DNA of 32,503 nt from an uncultured Anaerolineales bacterium (lineage in GTDB: Bacteria > Chloroflexota > Anaerolineae > Anaerolineales > Villigracilaceae). The position numbers and the translations under genes were made by a program. Each line of letters opens with the position of its first letter. The stretch's first letter is position 1. The notes below the pieces were generated by a model. The model did no database searches, was not told where the DNA came from, and saw only the letters and a list, made by a program, of their open reading frames with translations. The stretch spans positions 1 to 32,503 of the forward strand of contig CAIQQN010000233.1 of assembly GCA_903873975.1 (NCBI GenBank), written 5' to 3'. Shown here one piece after another: positions 16,843-23,751 of this stretch.

Positions 16843-17631
16843 TTACTTGGACACCTTGATCTCAACAAAGGAACTCATCCCCCAATGCAGGTTTTCAGGG
16901 ATTTCGTCCAGCTTGATGGTGACCGTGAAATATGTACCTGCACCCGTCTCGGGGCTTAAAGCGATCCGGGATACTTTGCCTGGCATGGTGACATCTGGGA
17001 GCGCATCAAAAACAACCGTGGCCGGATCATTGATCTGAACGCGGGCAACATCCACTTCACCCAGATCGGTGGTTTGGACTACCAGTGAAGTCAGGTCAGC
17101 CAACAGGATAACCGGTTGATCGGGCGGGGCAATTTCAAAATCCTGCAGGAAGACATCCACGATCACTCCGTCAAAGGGAGCCTTTAGTTCGGTTTCATCC
17201 AGGCTTTCCTGGGCCTGGTCCAGGCTGGCCTGGGTAGCATCCACGGCTTTCTGGGCAACGGATATGTCGCTATCACTGGCTTTGAGGTCCTGCAAGCGTT
17301 TCAGATTGGCCTGGGCACTGCTTAATGCCGCGTTGGCATTTGAGACGGCAGCTTTCTGTGCGACGTCATTGACAGAGGCAAGGAGTTCACCCGATTTGAC
17401 GGAATTTCCAACGCTTACCCGAATATTCAGGTCAGATCCACCACTGGTAAAGGCGAGGCTGGCCCATTTCTCGGGGACCACTTTACCCTGGGCGCTCACA
17501 ATTGTATCAAGTGTCGGTTCGGCAGTTGGGGTTGAGCCAATTCCGCTGGCTGCACCTGTACATCCAATCAGAGAAAATGCCACCAGGATTGCGATCACGA
17601 TCATCAATAAAAGAATCCGATTTCTATGCAT
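16843..17631 (-). CDS. HlyD/MacA-like membrane fusion lipoprotein
   Basis: 262 aa. An N-terminal hydrophobic segment ends in a lipobox (FSLIGC, Cys about 24), so this is an exported lipoprotein. A lipoyl/biotinyl-like half-motif (VSVGNSVKSGELLASVND) is followed by an alpha-helical hairpin rich in Ala, Gln and Ser (ANAALSSAQANLKRLQDLK ... ATQASLDQAQESLDE). The second lipoyl half is LKAPFDGVIVDVFL, and a beta-barrel domain ends the protein. It is shorter than Gram-negative MacA (about 370 aa), with a short hairpin, as expected where no outer-membrane channel must be reached. Its likely partner is the convergent MacB-like ATPase/FtsX pair. It has its own promoter, so it is separately expressed. 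Confidence 0.9.
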   Translation of the reverse strand: MHRNRILLLMIVIAILVAFSLIGCTGAASGIGSTPTAEPTLDTIVSAQGKVVPEKWASLAFTSGGSDLNIRVSVGNSVKSGELLASVNDVAQKAAVSNANAALSSAQANLKRLQDLKASDSDISVAQKAVDATQASLDQAQESLDETELKAPFDGVIVDVFLQDFEIAPPDQPVILLADLTSLVVQTTDLGEVDVARVQINDPATVVFDALPDVTMPGKVSRIALSPETGAGTYFTVTIKLDEIPENLHWGMSSFVEIKVSK

Positions 17632-17663
17632 GTATGAGACTCCACTTTGATATTTGCACAGGC

Positions 17664-17692
17664 ATTATCACACCGAAATTGTGTTCTGACAA
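17664..17692 (-). promoter_or_regulatory. Promoter of the membrane fusion protein gene
   Basis: On the minus strand TTGTCA (17687-17692), 17 bp, GATAAT (17664-17669), about 33 nt before the ATG; GGAG follows 8 nt before the ATG. Confidence 0.7.
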
Positions 17693-17767
17693 CTCTACCA
17701 TTTCTCACGGCATTTTCCATGTCCGAGCTCGAGTCTGAATCCGATTCTGAACTATAGATAGGGTTTA

Positions 17768-17795
17768 TTGCTTATAGGGGAAAGATTGGTATAAT
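17768..17795 (+). promoter_or_regulatory. Promoter of the acyltransferase transcript
   Basis: TTGCTT (17768-17773), 16 bp, perfect TATAAT (17790-17795). Transcription from about 17802 would give a leader of more than 200 nt before the acyltransferase ATG, containing the whole inverted-repeat element. Confidence 0.6.
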
Positions 17796-17860
17796 ACTGC
17801 CTTCATGCATCAAGCAAATCTGCAAGTTATAAAATTTTATATCGAGCACCTTCAGTCCTG

Positions 17861-17951
17861 CCTTGCGAAGGTTATCTTTCTGGAAGAACTGCGGAAAAAA
17901 ACAGGCTGTTCACTCTAAGGCAATGCAGAGTGCAGCATAACCTTCGCAAGG
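17861..17951 (+). promoter_or_regulatory. Structured leader element: perfect 15-bp inverted repeat around a 61-nt core
   Basis: CCTTGCGAAGGTTAT (17861-17875) and ATAACCTTCGCAAGG (17937-17951) are exact complements. The core contains a further hairpin CACTCT/AGAGTG. Each arm can also fold alone (CCTT-GCG-AAGG and CCTT-CGC-AAGG), and the two small loops (GCG, CGC) are complementary. It is therefore a candidate switch between a long stem and two small hairpins. It matches no riboswitch class that I recognise. Confidence 0.55.
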
Positions 17952-17990
17952 GTTAAGTGTTGTATTATCAAATTATTTTAAGGTGAACTC

Positions 17991-18029
17991 ATGCATTGTA
18001 TCTCAGCATTGGAGCGTGGGTTGAGATGA
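17991..18029 (+). other. Possible 12-codon upstream ORF coupled to the acyltransferase gene
   Basis: An ATG preceded by AAGGTGA (5 nt spacing) opens the peptide MHCISALERGLR, whose TGA overlaps the ATG of the acyltransferase at 18026 (ATGA). It has the better ribosome site of the two starts, so it could be a coupling or leader peptide. Alternatively the acyltransferase starts at the TTG at 17996 and this ORF is chance. Confidence 0.3.
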
Positions 18030-18808
18030 CCTATGACATCCTCCCTATCCCACGAATGCGAGGGCTTGCAATTGCCGCCCTTCAAGTCGCGTCCAAGCGT
18101 CACATTATCCACGGTTTTTTGGAAGTGGACGTTACCGTGCCCCGCTGCATCCTGAAAGGAACATCCGGCACCGACGCCCACCCCCTTTCGTTCACAGGGT
18201 TCGTTATCGCCTGTTATGCAAGAGCGATTCATGCCCACCCGGCTGTACAGGCGTTTCGCGACTTACGGAACAGGCTGATTGTTTTTCATGATGTTGATGT
18301 CTCGATTGTTATTGAACATCGTGAGGGCGGTATACCCATCCCGCACGTCATTCGAAATGCGGATACAAAGTCCGTGAGGGAGATCAGTGAGGAGATACGG
18401 GCCGTGTACGCTGATCCCCATCCATGGGGACGGTTGGAAGGATGTGTCAACTTGCTAGCGCGCCTTCCCCGATTTGTACAGGTTCTGATCTTCCAGGGTT
18501 TGAAGCTTTATCCCAATTGGGTCAAGCAGATCGATGGGACCGCTCAGGTCTCGGCGTTTGGAATGTTCGGCAAAGGAGTGAGTGGGGGGGGAATCGGTCA
18601 CCTCTATATCCATACTTTGGGTCTCTGGGTGGGGGGGATCTCTGAGAAGCCGATGGCTTTTGAAGGGAGTATCGCCATTCGAGAAAGCTTAAACGTGACG
18701 CTCAGCTTTGACCATGATATCGTCGACGGGGAACCGGTTGCACAGTTTTGCAGGACCTTCACCGGGTTGCTTAAGAGTGGAACCTTGCTTGATGGAGAGG
18801 CTGCCTGA
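18026..18808 (+). CDS. Stand-alone 2-oxoacid dehydrogenase (E2-type) acyltransferase catalytic domain
   Basis: 260 aa from the ATG at 18026; the track uses a TTG 30 nt upstream. The start MTYDILPIPRMRG fits the usual opening of this family. The sequence shows KRHIIHGFLEVDVT, a conserved region SFTGFVIACYARAI, DVDVSIVIEHREGG, and near the end the catalytic HxxxDG motif in SFDHDIVDGEPVAQF. This is the chloramphenicol acetyltransferase-like fold of E2 enzymes, but lipoyl and E1/E3-binding domains are missing and no E1 or E3 genes are near. It therefore probably transfers acyl groups from CoA to an unknown acceptor rather than working in a dehydrogenase complex. The leader upstream is unusually long and structured. 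Confidence 0.8.
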   Translation: MTYDILPIPRMRGLAIAALQVASKRHIIHGFLEVDVTVPRCILKGTSGTDAHPLSFTGFVIACYARAIHAHPAVQAFRDLRNRLIVFHDVDVSIVIEHREGGIPIPHVIRNADTKSVREISEEIRAVYADPHPWGRLEGCVNLLARLPRFVQVLIFQGLKLYPNWVKQIDGTAQVSAFGMFGKGVSGGGIGHLYIHTLGLWVGGISEKPMAFEGSIAIRESLNVTLSFDHDIVDGEPVAQFCRTFTGLLKSGTLLDGEAA

Positions 18809-18971
18809 ACCCTTGAAACCTGCTTTTTCTGGATTTGGTTTCGAGCATTTCCAGTATAGAAGGTTTCTTTGTTTTGTCTAATCTTTGTCCGAAAGTCAGG
18901 CTCGACTTGCTTGGAGTCGACATTCGTTAGCCCGGTCTCTTTTCCCCCTCCCCAAGAAGGGGGGAAGATTG

Positions 18972-19016
18972 AAAAACATAAGTTTTGCGAGCGAAGCTCG
19001 CAAAACTTATGTTTTT
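18972..19016. terminator. Perfect 21-bp stem-loop, bidirectional terminator
   Basis: The left arm AAAAACATAAGTTTTGCGAGC, loop GAA and its exact complement are flanked by an A-run and a T-run, so it works as an intrinsic terminator on either strand. On the plus strand it is the terminator of the acyltransferase transcript, 160 nt after the stop. The core GCGAGC/GCTCGC recurs in the terminator at 16770. Confidence 0.75.
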
Positions 19017-19120
19017 TCGCATTCTCCCCGCCCCACACAGTCCCGGCTCTTTTGGGAAGATTGGGGTGGGGTTGAAAGCCCAGATTTTCAGAATTCCCTG
19101 AAAAATCAGGTAAATTGCGC

Positions 19121-19150
19121 TTGACATAGAACGGGTGTTCGTATTATAAT
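19121..19150 (+). promoter_or_regulatory. lexA promoter with embedded SOS box
   Basis: Perfect TTGACA (19121-19126), 18-bp spacer, perfect TATAAT (19145-19150). The spacer contains GAAC-GGGT-GTTC (19129-19140), the GAAC-N4-GTTC palindrome bound by Gram-positive-type LexA (DinR). LexA bound there would block RNA polymerase, giving the usual negative autoregulation. Confidence 0.88.
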
Positions 19151-19193
19151 TAGCACAAATGTTTGCAAAGCAGGATAAGAAAGGAAGGTTCCC

Positions 19194-19862
19194 ATGGTTA
19201 GAACTCGCAAAGGCTTGACCGAACGACATCAGAAAATCATTGAGTACCTCAACGAACGGATAAGCAAGGGCTATCCGCCCTCCATCCGCGAGATCGGTGA
19301 GGCGGTTGGGATTACTTCGACCTCCGTTGTAACATATTATCTAAAGCAGCTGACAGAAATGGGTCTGATCGAACGGGATGCGAAATTCTCGCGTGCCGTG
19401 CGGTTGATTGACCCGGTCAGCCGGGAACTGGTGAAGGTCCCCATCCTCGGCCCGATCGCGGCCGGCTTGCCCATCCTGGTCCCCGAGACGGGTGTCACCT
19501 ACATCGCCAACGAGATCAACGGTGTGGACGTGGCCCGCAGCCTGCTGCCCAAGAACGAAAAAGGCACGCAGCTGTTCGCCTTGAAGGTGCAGGGAGAGTC
19601 CATGATTGACGCCATGATCAACGACGGCGACATCGTCATCCTCAAGTCCGCCGTCGATGCCCGGAACGGTGAGATGGTCGCCATCTGGCTGCCGCACCGT
19701 GACGAGACCACCCTCAAGTATTTCTTCAAAGAGAAGAATCAATACCGGCTCCAGCCTGCCAACCCTACCATGAAGCCGATCATGATTGACAAGACCGAAC
19801 CGCTGGAAATTAAAGGCAAAGTAGTGATGGTCATCCGCAAGGTGGATACCATTGCCGCCTGA
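19194..19862 (+). CDS. lexA: LexA repressor
   Basis: 222 aa. A winged HTH fills residues about 8-70 (TERHQKIIEYLNERISKGYP, then SIREIGEAVGITS). The self-cleavage site is Ala90-Gly91 in GPIAAGLPI. The catalytic serine is S136 in VQGESMIDAM and the lysine is K175 in TTLKYF. All elements for RecA-stimulated autocleavage are present, so this is a functional SOS repressor. AAGGAAGG precedes the ATG. A perfect promoter with an SOS box lies 44 nt upstream, and a terminator follows 28 nt after the stop, so it is monocistronic. No other SOS-box gene was seen in the window. Confidence 0.97.
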   Translation: MVRTRKGLTERHQKIIEYLNERISKGYPPSIREIGEAVGITSTSVVTYYLKQLTEMGLIERDAKFSRAVRLIDPVSRELVKVPILGPIAAGLPILVPETGVTYIANEINGVDVARSLLPKNEKGTQLFALKVQGESMIDAMINDGDIVILKSAVDARNGEMVAIWLPHRDETTLKYFFKEKNQYRLQPANPTMKPIMIDKTEPLEIKGKVVMVIRKVDTIAA

Positions 19863-19890
19863 CCCCCCGGCCAAATTTCCCCATAAAAAG

Positions 19891-19916
19891 CAGCCTCCGT
19901 AATTCTGCGGAGGCTG
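19891..19916. terminator. lexA terminator (shared with the convergent gene)
   Basis: CAGCCTCCG and CGGAGGCTG form a 9-bp stem with an 8-nt loop, followed by TTGTTCTTTTTCT on the plus strand and preceded by AAAAAG, which gives a T-run on the minus strand. It lies between convergent genes and probably serves both. Confidence 0.85.
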
Positions 19917-19927
19917 TTGTTCTTTTT

Positions 19928-20413
19928 CTACTGGGGCATCGTTTCCGTCGGCGTTTTTTCCACCGGCGGCTTTTTCTGGAGCAGAACCTGTACGCCATTT
20001 TGGGCCTGGGTGGTCAGGCGTTCCAATTCTGCTTCGAGTCCCATCAAGGAGTCGAGGGCATACTGGTCTGCACCAGCTTTGATATCCTCGGCCTCCATGC
20101 GGGCCTGGTCAATGATCTGGCTGGACCGCCGCTGGGCATCCTGGGTGAGCAGTTCTTTATCGACCAGCGCCTCGGCTCTTTCACGCGCCAGCTGCAGGGT
20201 CCGGTTGGCTTCTTCCTGCGCTTGCGCCATCACCCGGTCTTTTTGCGAATAGACCTGCTGCGCTTTTTTGACTTCATCCGGCACGGAGATGCGCATCTGG
20301 TCGATGATGTCCAGGAACTTGTCCTCATCCACAATGACACTGTGCGTCAACGGGATGGGACGGCTGTTGTTGAAAAGTTCTTCCAGACGGTCAATCAGGT
20401 GAAGAATATCCAT
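19928..20413 (-). CDS. Coiled-coil protein downstream of coaD, function unknown
   Basis: 161 aa from the ATG at 20413 (GGAGG five nt upstream); the track GTG at 20419 overlaps this ribosome site. The protein starts MDILHLIDRLEELFNNSRP and contains a short conserved-looking segment (VDEDKFLDIIDQMRISVPDE). A long, charged, Ala/Gln/Glu-rich helix follows (about 50-140), predicted to form a coiled coil. It resembles the stalk helix of F-type ATPase subunit b and DivIVA-like proteins in composition, but no family motif is decisive. The C-terminus is a short Pro/Thr tail. It is the last gene of the recG-coaD run, 48 nt after coaD. A role in the cell envelope or division is only a guess from its shape. 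Confidence 0.82.
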   Translation of the reverse strand: MDILHLIDRLEELFNNSRPIPLTHSVIVDEDKFLDIIDQMRISVPDEVKKAQQVYSQKDRVMAQAQEEANRTLQLARERAEALVDKELLTQDAQRRSSQIIDQARMEAEDIKAGADQYALDSLMGLEAELERLTTQAQNGVQVLLQKKPPVEKTPTETMPQ

Positions 20414-20460
20414 TGGCACCTCCGCTTGAACGAAAGCCGAACGAGGACTGAACGCTCTAA

Positions 20461-20979
20461 TTATACTTTAATCCCGAAGGGTTGTACCTGCTGATCGCTC
20501 AGGTCTTTTACCTTGTTCTTGAGGGCGGCTTCGACGTGTGGCGGGACCATGCTGGAGACATCGCCGCCCAGCGAGGCGATCTCGCGCACGGTGGTGGAAG
20601 AAAGGAAGGTGTGGTCCTCGTCGGTAATGAAGGCCACGCTTTCGATATCCGGGGCCAGGCGGTGGTTGGCGAGCGCCATGCGGAATTCGTACTCGAAATC
20701 CGAGAAGACGCGCAAGCCGCGCACAATGACCTGGGCGTCTATCTTGCGGCAGAAATCCACCGTCATGCCGCTGTAACCAACAATGCTGATCTTCGGGTGA
20801 CCTTTGAACGTCTCCACCACCAGGGAGATGCGTTCTTCGGGCAGGAACATCAGGCTCTTGAGCGGCCGGTCATAGACGGCAATGACCAGCTCGTCAAAGA
20901 GACGTGCAGCCCGCGTGGCGATGTCAATGTGGCCGTAGTGAATGGGGTCGAACGTTCCGGGAAACAATGCGCGTACCAT
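20461..20979 (-). CDS. coaD: Phosphopantetheine adenylyltransferase
   Basis: 172 aa, near the usual 160. The nucleotidyltransferase motif is GTFDPIHYGH (residues 8-17, the TxGH-type site), and the second signature is FLSSTTVREIASLGGDVSS near residue 125, corresponding to ISSTxxR. The region VIVRGLRVFSDFEYEFRMA is highly characteristic of CoaD. The enzyme transfers AMP from ATP to 4'-phosphopantetheine to make dephospho-CoA, the penultimate step of CoA synthesis, in the cytoplasm. The start lies one nt after the recG stop, so the two are translationally coupled. The recG-coaD neighbourhood is common in bacteria. Confidence 0.97.
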   Translation of the reverse strand: MVRALFPGTFDPIHYGHIDIATRAARLFDELVIAVYDRPLKSLMFLPEERISLVVETFKGHPKISIVGYSGMTVDFCRKIDAQVIVRGLRVFSDFEYEFRMALANHRLAPDIESVAFITDEDHTFLSSTTVREIASLGGDVSSMVPPHVEAALKNKVKDLSDQQVQPFGIKV

Positions 20980-20980
20980 G

Positions 20981-23581
20981 CTAACTCACATCTCCTTTGC
21001 CGGCGCCCCAGAAGCGCACCAGGGCCTCGGCCAGCAGGCTGTTTTCGGGGTCTTTTAACTCCGGGTCGCGGGCGAAAAGGGCTTGCGCCTGTGCGCGGGC
21101 TTTTTCGATCAATTGGATATCGCTCAGGCTGGCCATCTTCAGGGAGGTGGCGTAACCCGCCTGGCGCGTTCCCAGGAATTCGCCGGGACCGCGCTGCTGC
21201 AGGTCGCGTTCGGCCAGCACAAACCCGTCGTTGGTCTCGGCCATTGCTTTAAGGCGTTCATTCTCGGCTGCATCTTCGTGGTCGGGGATCAGCAGGCAGA
21301 ACGATTGCACTTCGCTGCGCCCCACCCGCCCTCGCAACTGGTGGAGTTGGGCCAGCCCAAAGCGGTTGGCGCCCTCGATAAGCATGACGGTGGCGTTCGG
21401 CACGTCCACGCCCACCTCCACCACGGTGGTCGAGACCAGGATGTCGTACTGTTTCTCGCGGAAGGCCAGCATGACGGCATCTTTTTCTTCCGCTTTCATC
21501 CTTCCGTGCAGCAAGCCCAGTTTCAGGTCCGGGAAGATATTTTTCTGCAGGGCTTCGTGTTCCTGCGTGGCGGCCAGCAGTTCGCTCTTTTCGCTCTCTT
21601 CCACCAGCGGATAGATGATGAAAGCCTGATGCCCGTCCTTAACCTGGCTGCGGACGAGGGTATAGGCGCGCTCGCGCTCCTGCGGCATAAGAATGTGGGT
21701 GGGGATGGTCTGGCGGCCGGGCGGCAGTTCGTCCATAATGGACAGGTCCAGGTCGCCGTAGAGGGTCAGGGCCAGCGAGCGTGGGATGGGCGTGGCGGTC
21801 ATTACCAGCAGGTGCGGGTTGGTACCCTTCGAGCGCAGGGCGGCGCGTTGCTCCACCCCGAAGCGGTGCTGCTCGTCCACCACCACGTACTGCAGGTTGG
21901 CGAACGTGACCGGGTCTTCGATCAGGGCATGCGTGCCAATGACGATCTTGATCCCGCCGCTGGCGAGGCCGGCCCGAATGTCTTCCTTGTCGCGCTCGTA
22001 GGTATCCCCCACCAGCAGGCGGATTTCTTCGGGTTTGAGGAAGCCGTTTTCCCCGCTCAGTACATTCTGGAAGGTGTGGAAGTGCTGGTCTGCCAGGATG
22101 GACGTTGGCGCCATGATGGCCGCCTGCGCACCGGACTGGTTCACCATGGCTGCTGCCAGGGCCGCCACCACGGTCTTCCCGGAGCCCACGTCGCCTTGCA
22201 GCAGGCGGTTCATCGGCTTGCCGGATTTTAAATCTGTGCGGATGTCGACCACGGCCTTCTTCTGGGCCTCTGTCAGGGCGAAGGGCAGGGCCGCCAGGCG
22301 GGCTTCCATCCAGGCCTCTTCCACTTCGAAGATGCGCCCGGGCAGGGACTGCCAGTCACGCCGCTGGCGCAGGACGCCCGTCTGCAGGAAGAAGATCTCA
22401 TCGAAGGCCAGGCGCTGGCGGGCGGCCTGCAGTCTGGCGTCGGAGTCGGGGAAATGCGCCTGGAGCAGGGCCGTCCCCAGGTCCGGTAGATCCGCGGCCT
22501 GGCGGATGCTTTCGGGCAGGTGGTCGCTCAGTTTCGGCGCCCAATAGGTCACCACTTGGTACATCAGCTTGCGCAGCCACTTCTGGGTGACGTTGGCTGT
22601 CAGCGAGTAGATGGGCACGATCCGGTTGGTGTGCAGGTTCTCAACTTCCACCGGCTCCCAGTCCGGGCTGTTCATCACCAGGCGGCCGAGGTACTGCTCC
22701 ACCTTGCCCGAGACCGAGATGGCCTCGCCCACCTTCAGCCGGTTGGTCAGCCAGGGCTGGTTGAACCAGGTGAGGCGCAGACCGGCAGTGCCGTCGTTTA
22801 TGACTGCTTCGGTGATGTTCATTTTCCCGCCGCGCAGCGGGCGCGAGTTCACCATGGTGACCTCGCCGATGACGGTCACCTGCTGTCCGTAGAACACATC
22901 CCGGATGGGCTTGAGCTGGCTGTAGTCTTCGTAGCGGTGGGGGAAGTTGTAGAGCATGTCGCCCAGGGTGTTGAGGCCCAGGCGGGTGAGCATGGCAGCG
23001 TGACGCGGCCCCACCCCCGCCAGGACCGTCAGCGAGGCGTTCAGGGCGATGGGGCGTTTACTGGTGACGCCGCCGGGACGCGCTTCGGCTCGGCCGGGGA
23101 CTGTCCGCGCGGGGCGGGCGGGTGGAGCCGGTTTGGGCGCGGGCGGCTGCAGGGCTGGACCCTGTGCCTGTTCCTGCGCCGAGGCCCCGGGTTTTGATTC
23201 TGCCTCTGCCGCCGCCAGCGCGGCCGGAGGTGCTTCCGGCTCCGGGACGGTCGGCGGTTCCGCCGGGGTTGTTTTTTGAAGCCGCTGGACCGGCCTGGTG
23301 GAGGCTTGTTTCTTCCCCAACGCTGCTTCCGGAACCTTTTCCAATATTTGTTTCCACAGAGATTTAAGGGATTCAAGCCGCTCGGCAGGGGTCTGGGCGG
23401 CGTAAGCCTGCAGGGTGGCGGAGGTGGCCTGGACGATCTCCTCCGGCAATTTATCGTTGCGCGCCTCGCCTTCCCACAGGTTCAGGACGTTCGCCAGCCC
23501 GCCGATGACGGCCGTGTTGGTATACCCGTTCTCGTGTTCGAGGCGGAAGAATTTGCGCAGTTTTTCGATGGAAGAGTGCAT
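20981..23581 (-). CDS. recG: ATP-dependent DNA helicase RecG with N-terminal extension
   Basis: 866 aa; typical RecG is about 690. Residues 1-90 form a helical N-terminal domain (MHSSIEKLRKFFRLEHENGY). Residues about 95-178 are a Pro/Ala/Glu-rich linker. The wedge domain then begins (LAGVGPRHAAMLTRLGLNT, NFPHRYEDY). Helicase motifs follow: Walker A GDVGSGKTVVAA, motif II DEQHRFGVEQR, motif III MTATPIPRSLA, and the C-terminal motifs VGVDVPNATVM and QLRGRVGRS. RecG remodels stalled replication forks and branched recombination intermediates. No Shine-Dalgarno is seen, but TAAAAT lies 6 nt before the ATG, so the mRNA may be leaderless. Confidence 0.96.
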   Translation of the reverse strand: MHSSIEKLRKFFRLEHENGYTNTAVIGGLANVLNLWEGEARNDKLPEEIVQATSATLQAYAAQTPAERLESLKSLWKQILEKVPEAALGKKQASTRPVQRLQKTTPAEPPTVPEPEAPPAALAAAEAESKPGASAQEQAQGPALQPPAPKPAPPARPARTVPGRAEARPGGVTSKRPIALNASLTVLAGVGPRHAAMLTRLGLNTLGDMLYNFPHRYEDYSQLKPIRDVFYGQQVTVIGEVTMVNSRPLRGGKMNITEAVINDGTAGLRLTWFNQPWLTNRLKVGEAISVSGKVEQYLGRLVMNSPDWEPVEVENLHTNRIVPIYSLTANVTQKWLRKLMYQVVTYWAPKLSDHLPESIRQAADLPDLGTALLQAHFPDSDARLQAARQRLAFDEIFFLQTGVLRQRRDWQSLPGRIFEVEEAWMEARLAALPFALTEAQKKAVVDIRTDLKSGKPMNRLLQGDVGSGKTVVAALAAAMVNQSGAQAAIMAPTSILADQHFHTFQNVLSGENGFLKPEEIRLLVGDTYERDKEDIRAGLASGGIKIVIGTHALIEDPVTFANLQYVVVDEQHRFGVEQRAALRSKGTNPHLLVMTATPIPRSLALTLYGDLDLSIMDELPPGRQTIPTHILMPQERERAYTLVRSQVKDGHQAFIIYPLVEESEKSELLAATQEHEALQKNIFPDLKLGLLHGRMKAEEKDAVMLAFREKQYDILVSTTVVEVGVDVPNATVMLIEGANRFGLAQLHQLRGRVGRSEVQSFCLLIPDHEDAAENERLKAMAETNDGFVLAERDLQQRGPGEFLGTRQAGYATSLKMASLSDIQLIEKARAQAQALFARDPELKDPENSLLAEALVRFWGAGKGDVS

Positions 23582-23587
23582 GGGAGT

Positions 23588-23593
23588 ATTTTA
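23588..23593 (-). promoter_or_regulatory. Possible -10 box for a leaderless recG mRNA
   Basis: TAAAAT on the minus strand ends 6 nt before the recG ATG, the spacing at which transcription would begin at or next to the A of ATG. No ribosome-binding sequence is present and the -35 region is not convincing. Confidence 0.4.
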
Positions 23594-23645
23594 CCGCATA
23601 AACTGCCGGGATGTTTTTGGGTGTATTTCATTTCAATTGTAAAAC

Positions 23646-23698
23646 CGTCCCACAGGATGGATTGAGCCATTTAAACTGCCACTCAAACCTGCGGGACG
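23646..23698. repeat. Imperfect inverted repeat between recG and the AhpD-like gene
   Basis: CGTCCCACAGG pairs with CCTGCGGGACG (one mismatch), with an inner TTGAG/CTCAA pair. On the minus strand it follows the AhpD-like gene by about 55 nt and could end that transcript, though no good T-run is present. Confidence 0.45.
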
Positions 23699-23751
23699 TT
23701 CCTGCTTCAACTTGATCGAGCTAGCTGTGAGACGGGTTATCTGGAAAACAC

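Larger units (their letters stand above)
17632..18025. other. Divergent intergenic region with two promoters and a structured leader
   Basis: This 394-bp region lies between the membrane fusion protein gene (minus) and the acyltransferase gene (plus). It holds the minus promoter at 17664-17692, a plus promoter at 17768-17795, a 91-bp inverted-repeat element at 17861-17951 and a short upstream ORF at 17991. Confidence 0.7.
18809..19193. other. Intergenic region before lexA
   Basis: This 385-bp region holds small hairpins after the acyltransferase gene (for example TCGACT/AGTCGA near 18903), a very long perfect palindrome at 18972-19016 and the lexA promoter. The ORFs shown here are not convincing genes. 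Confidence 0.7.

Noticed and set aside
18604-19229. Minus-strand ORFs of 144 and 100 codons between the acyltransferase and lexA
   Set aside because: They run through a terminator palindrome and the lexA promoter and have no recognisable motif.
19341-19874. 177-codon minus-strand ORF opposite lexA
   Set aside because: LexA is complete with promoter, SOS box and terminator; the antisense frame has no motif or ribosome site.
21083-22231. 382-codon plus-strand ORF opposite recG
   Set aside because: recG motifs are complete on the minus strand; this frame is a shadow rich in His, Gly and Val with no recognisable domain.
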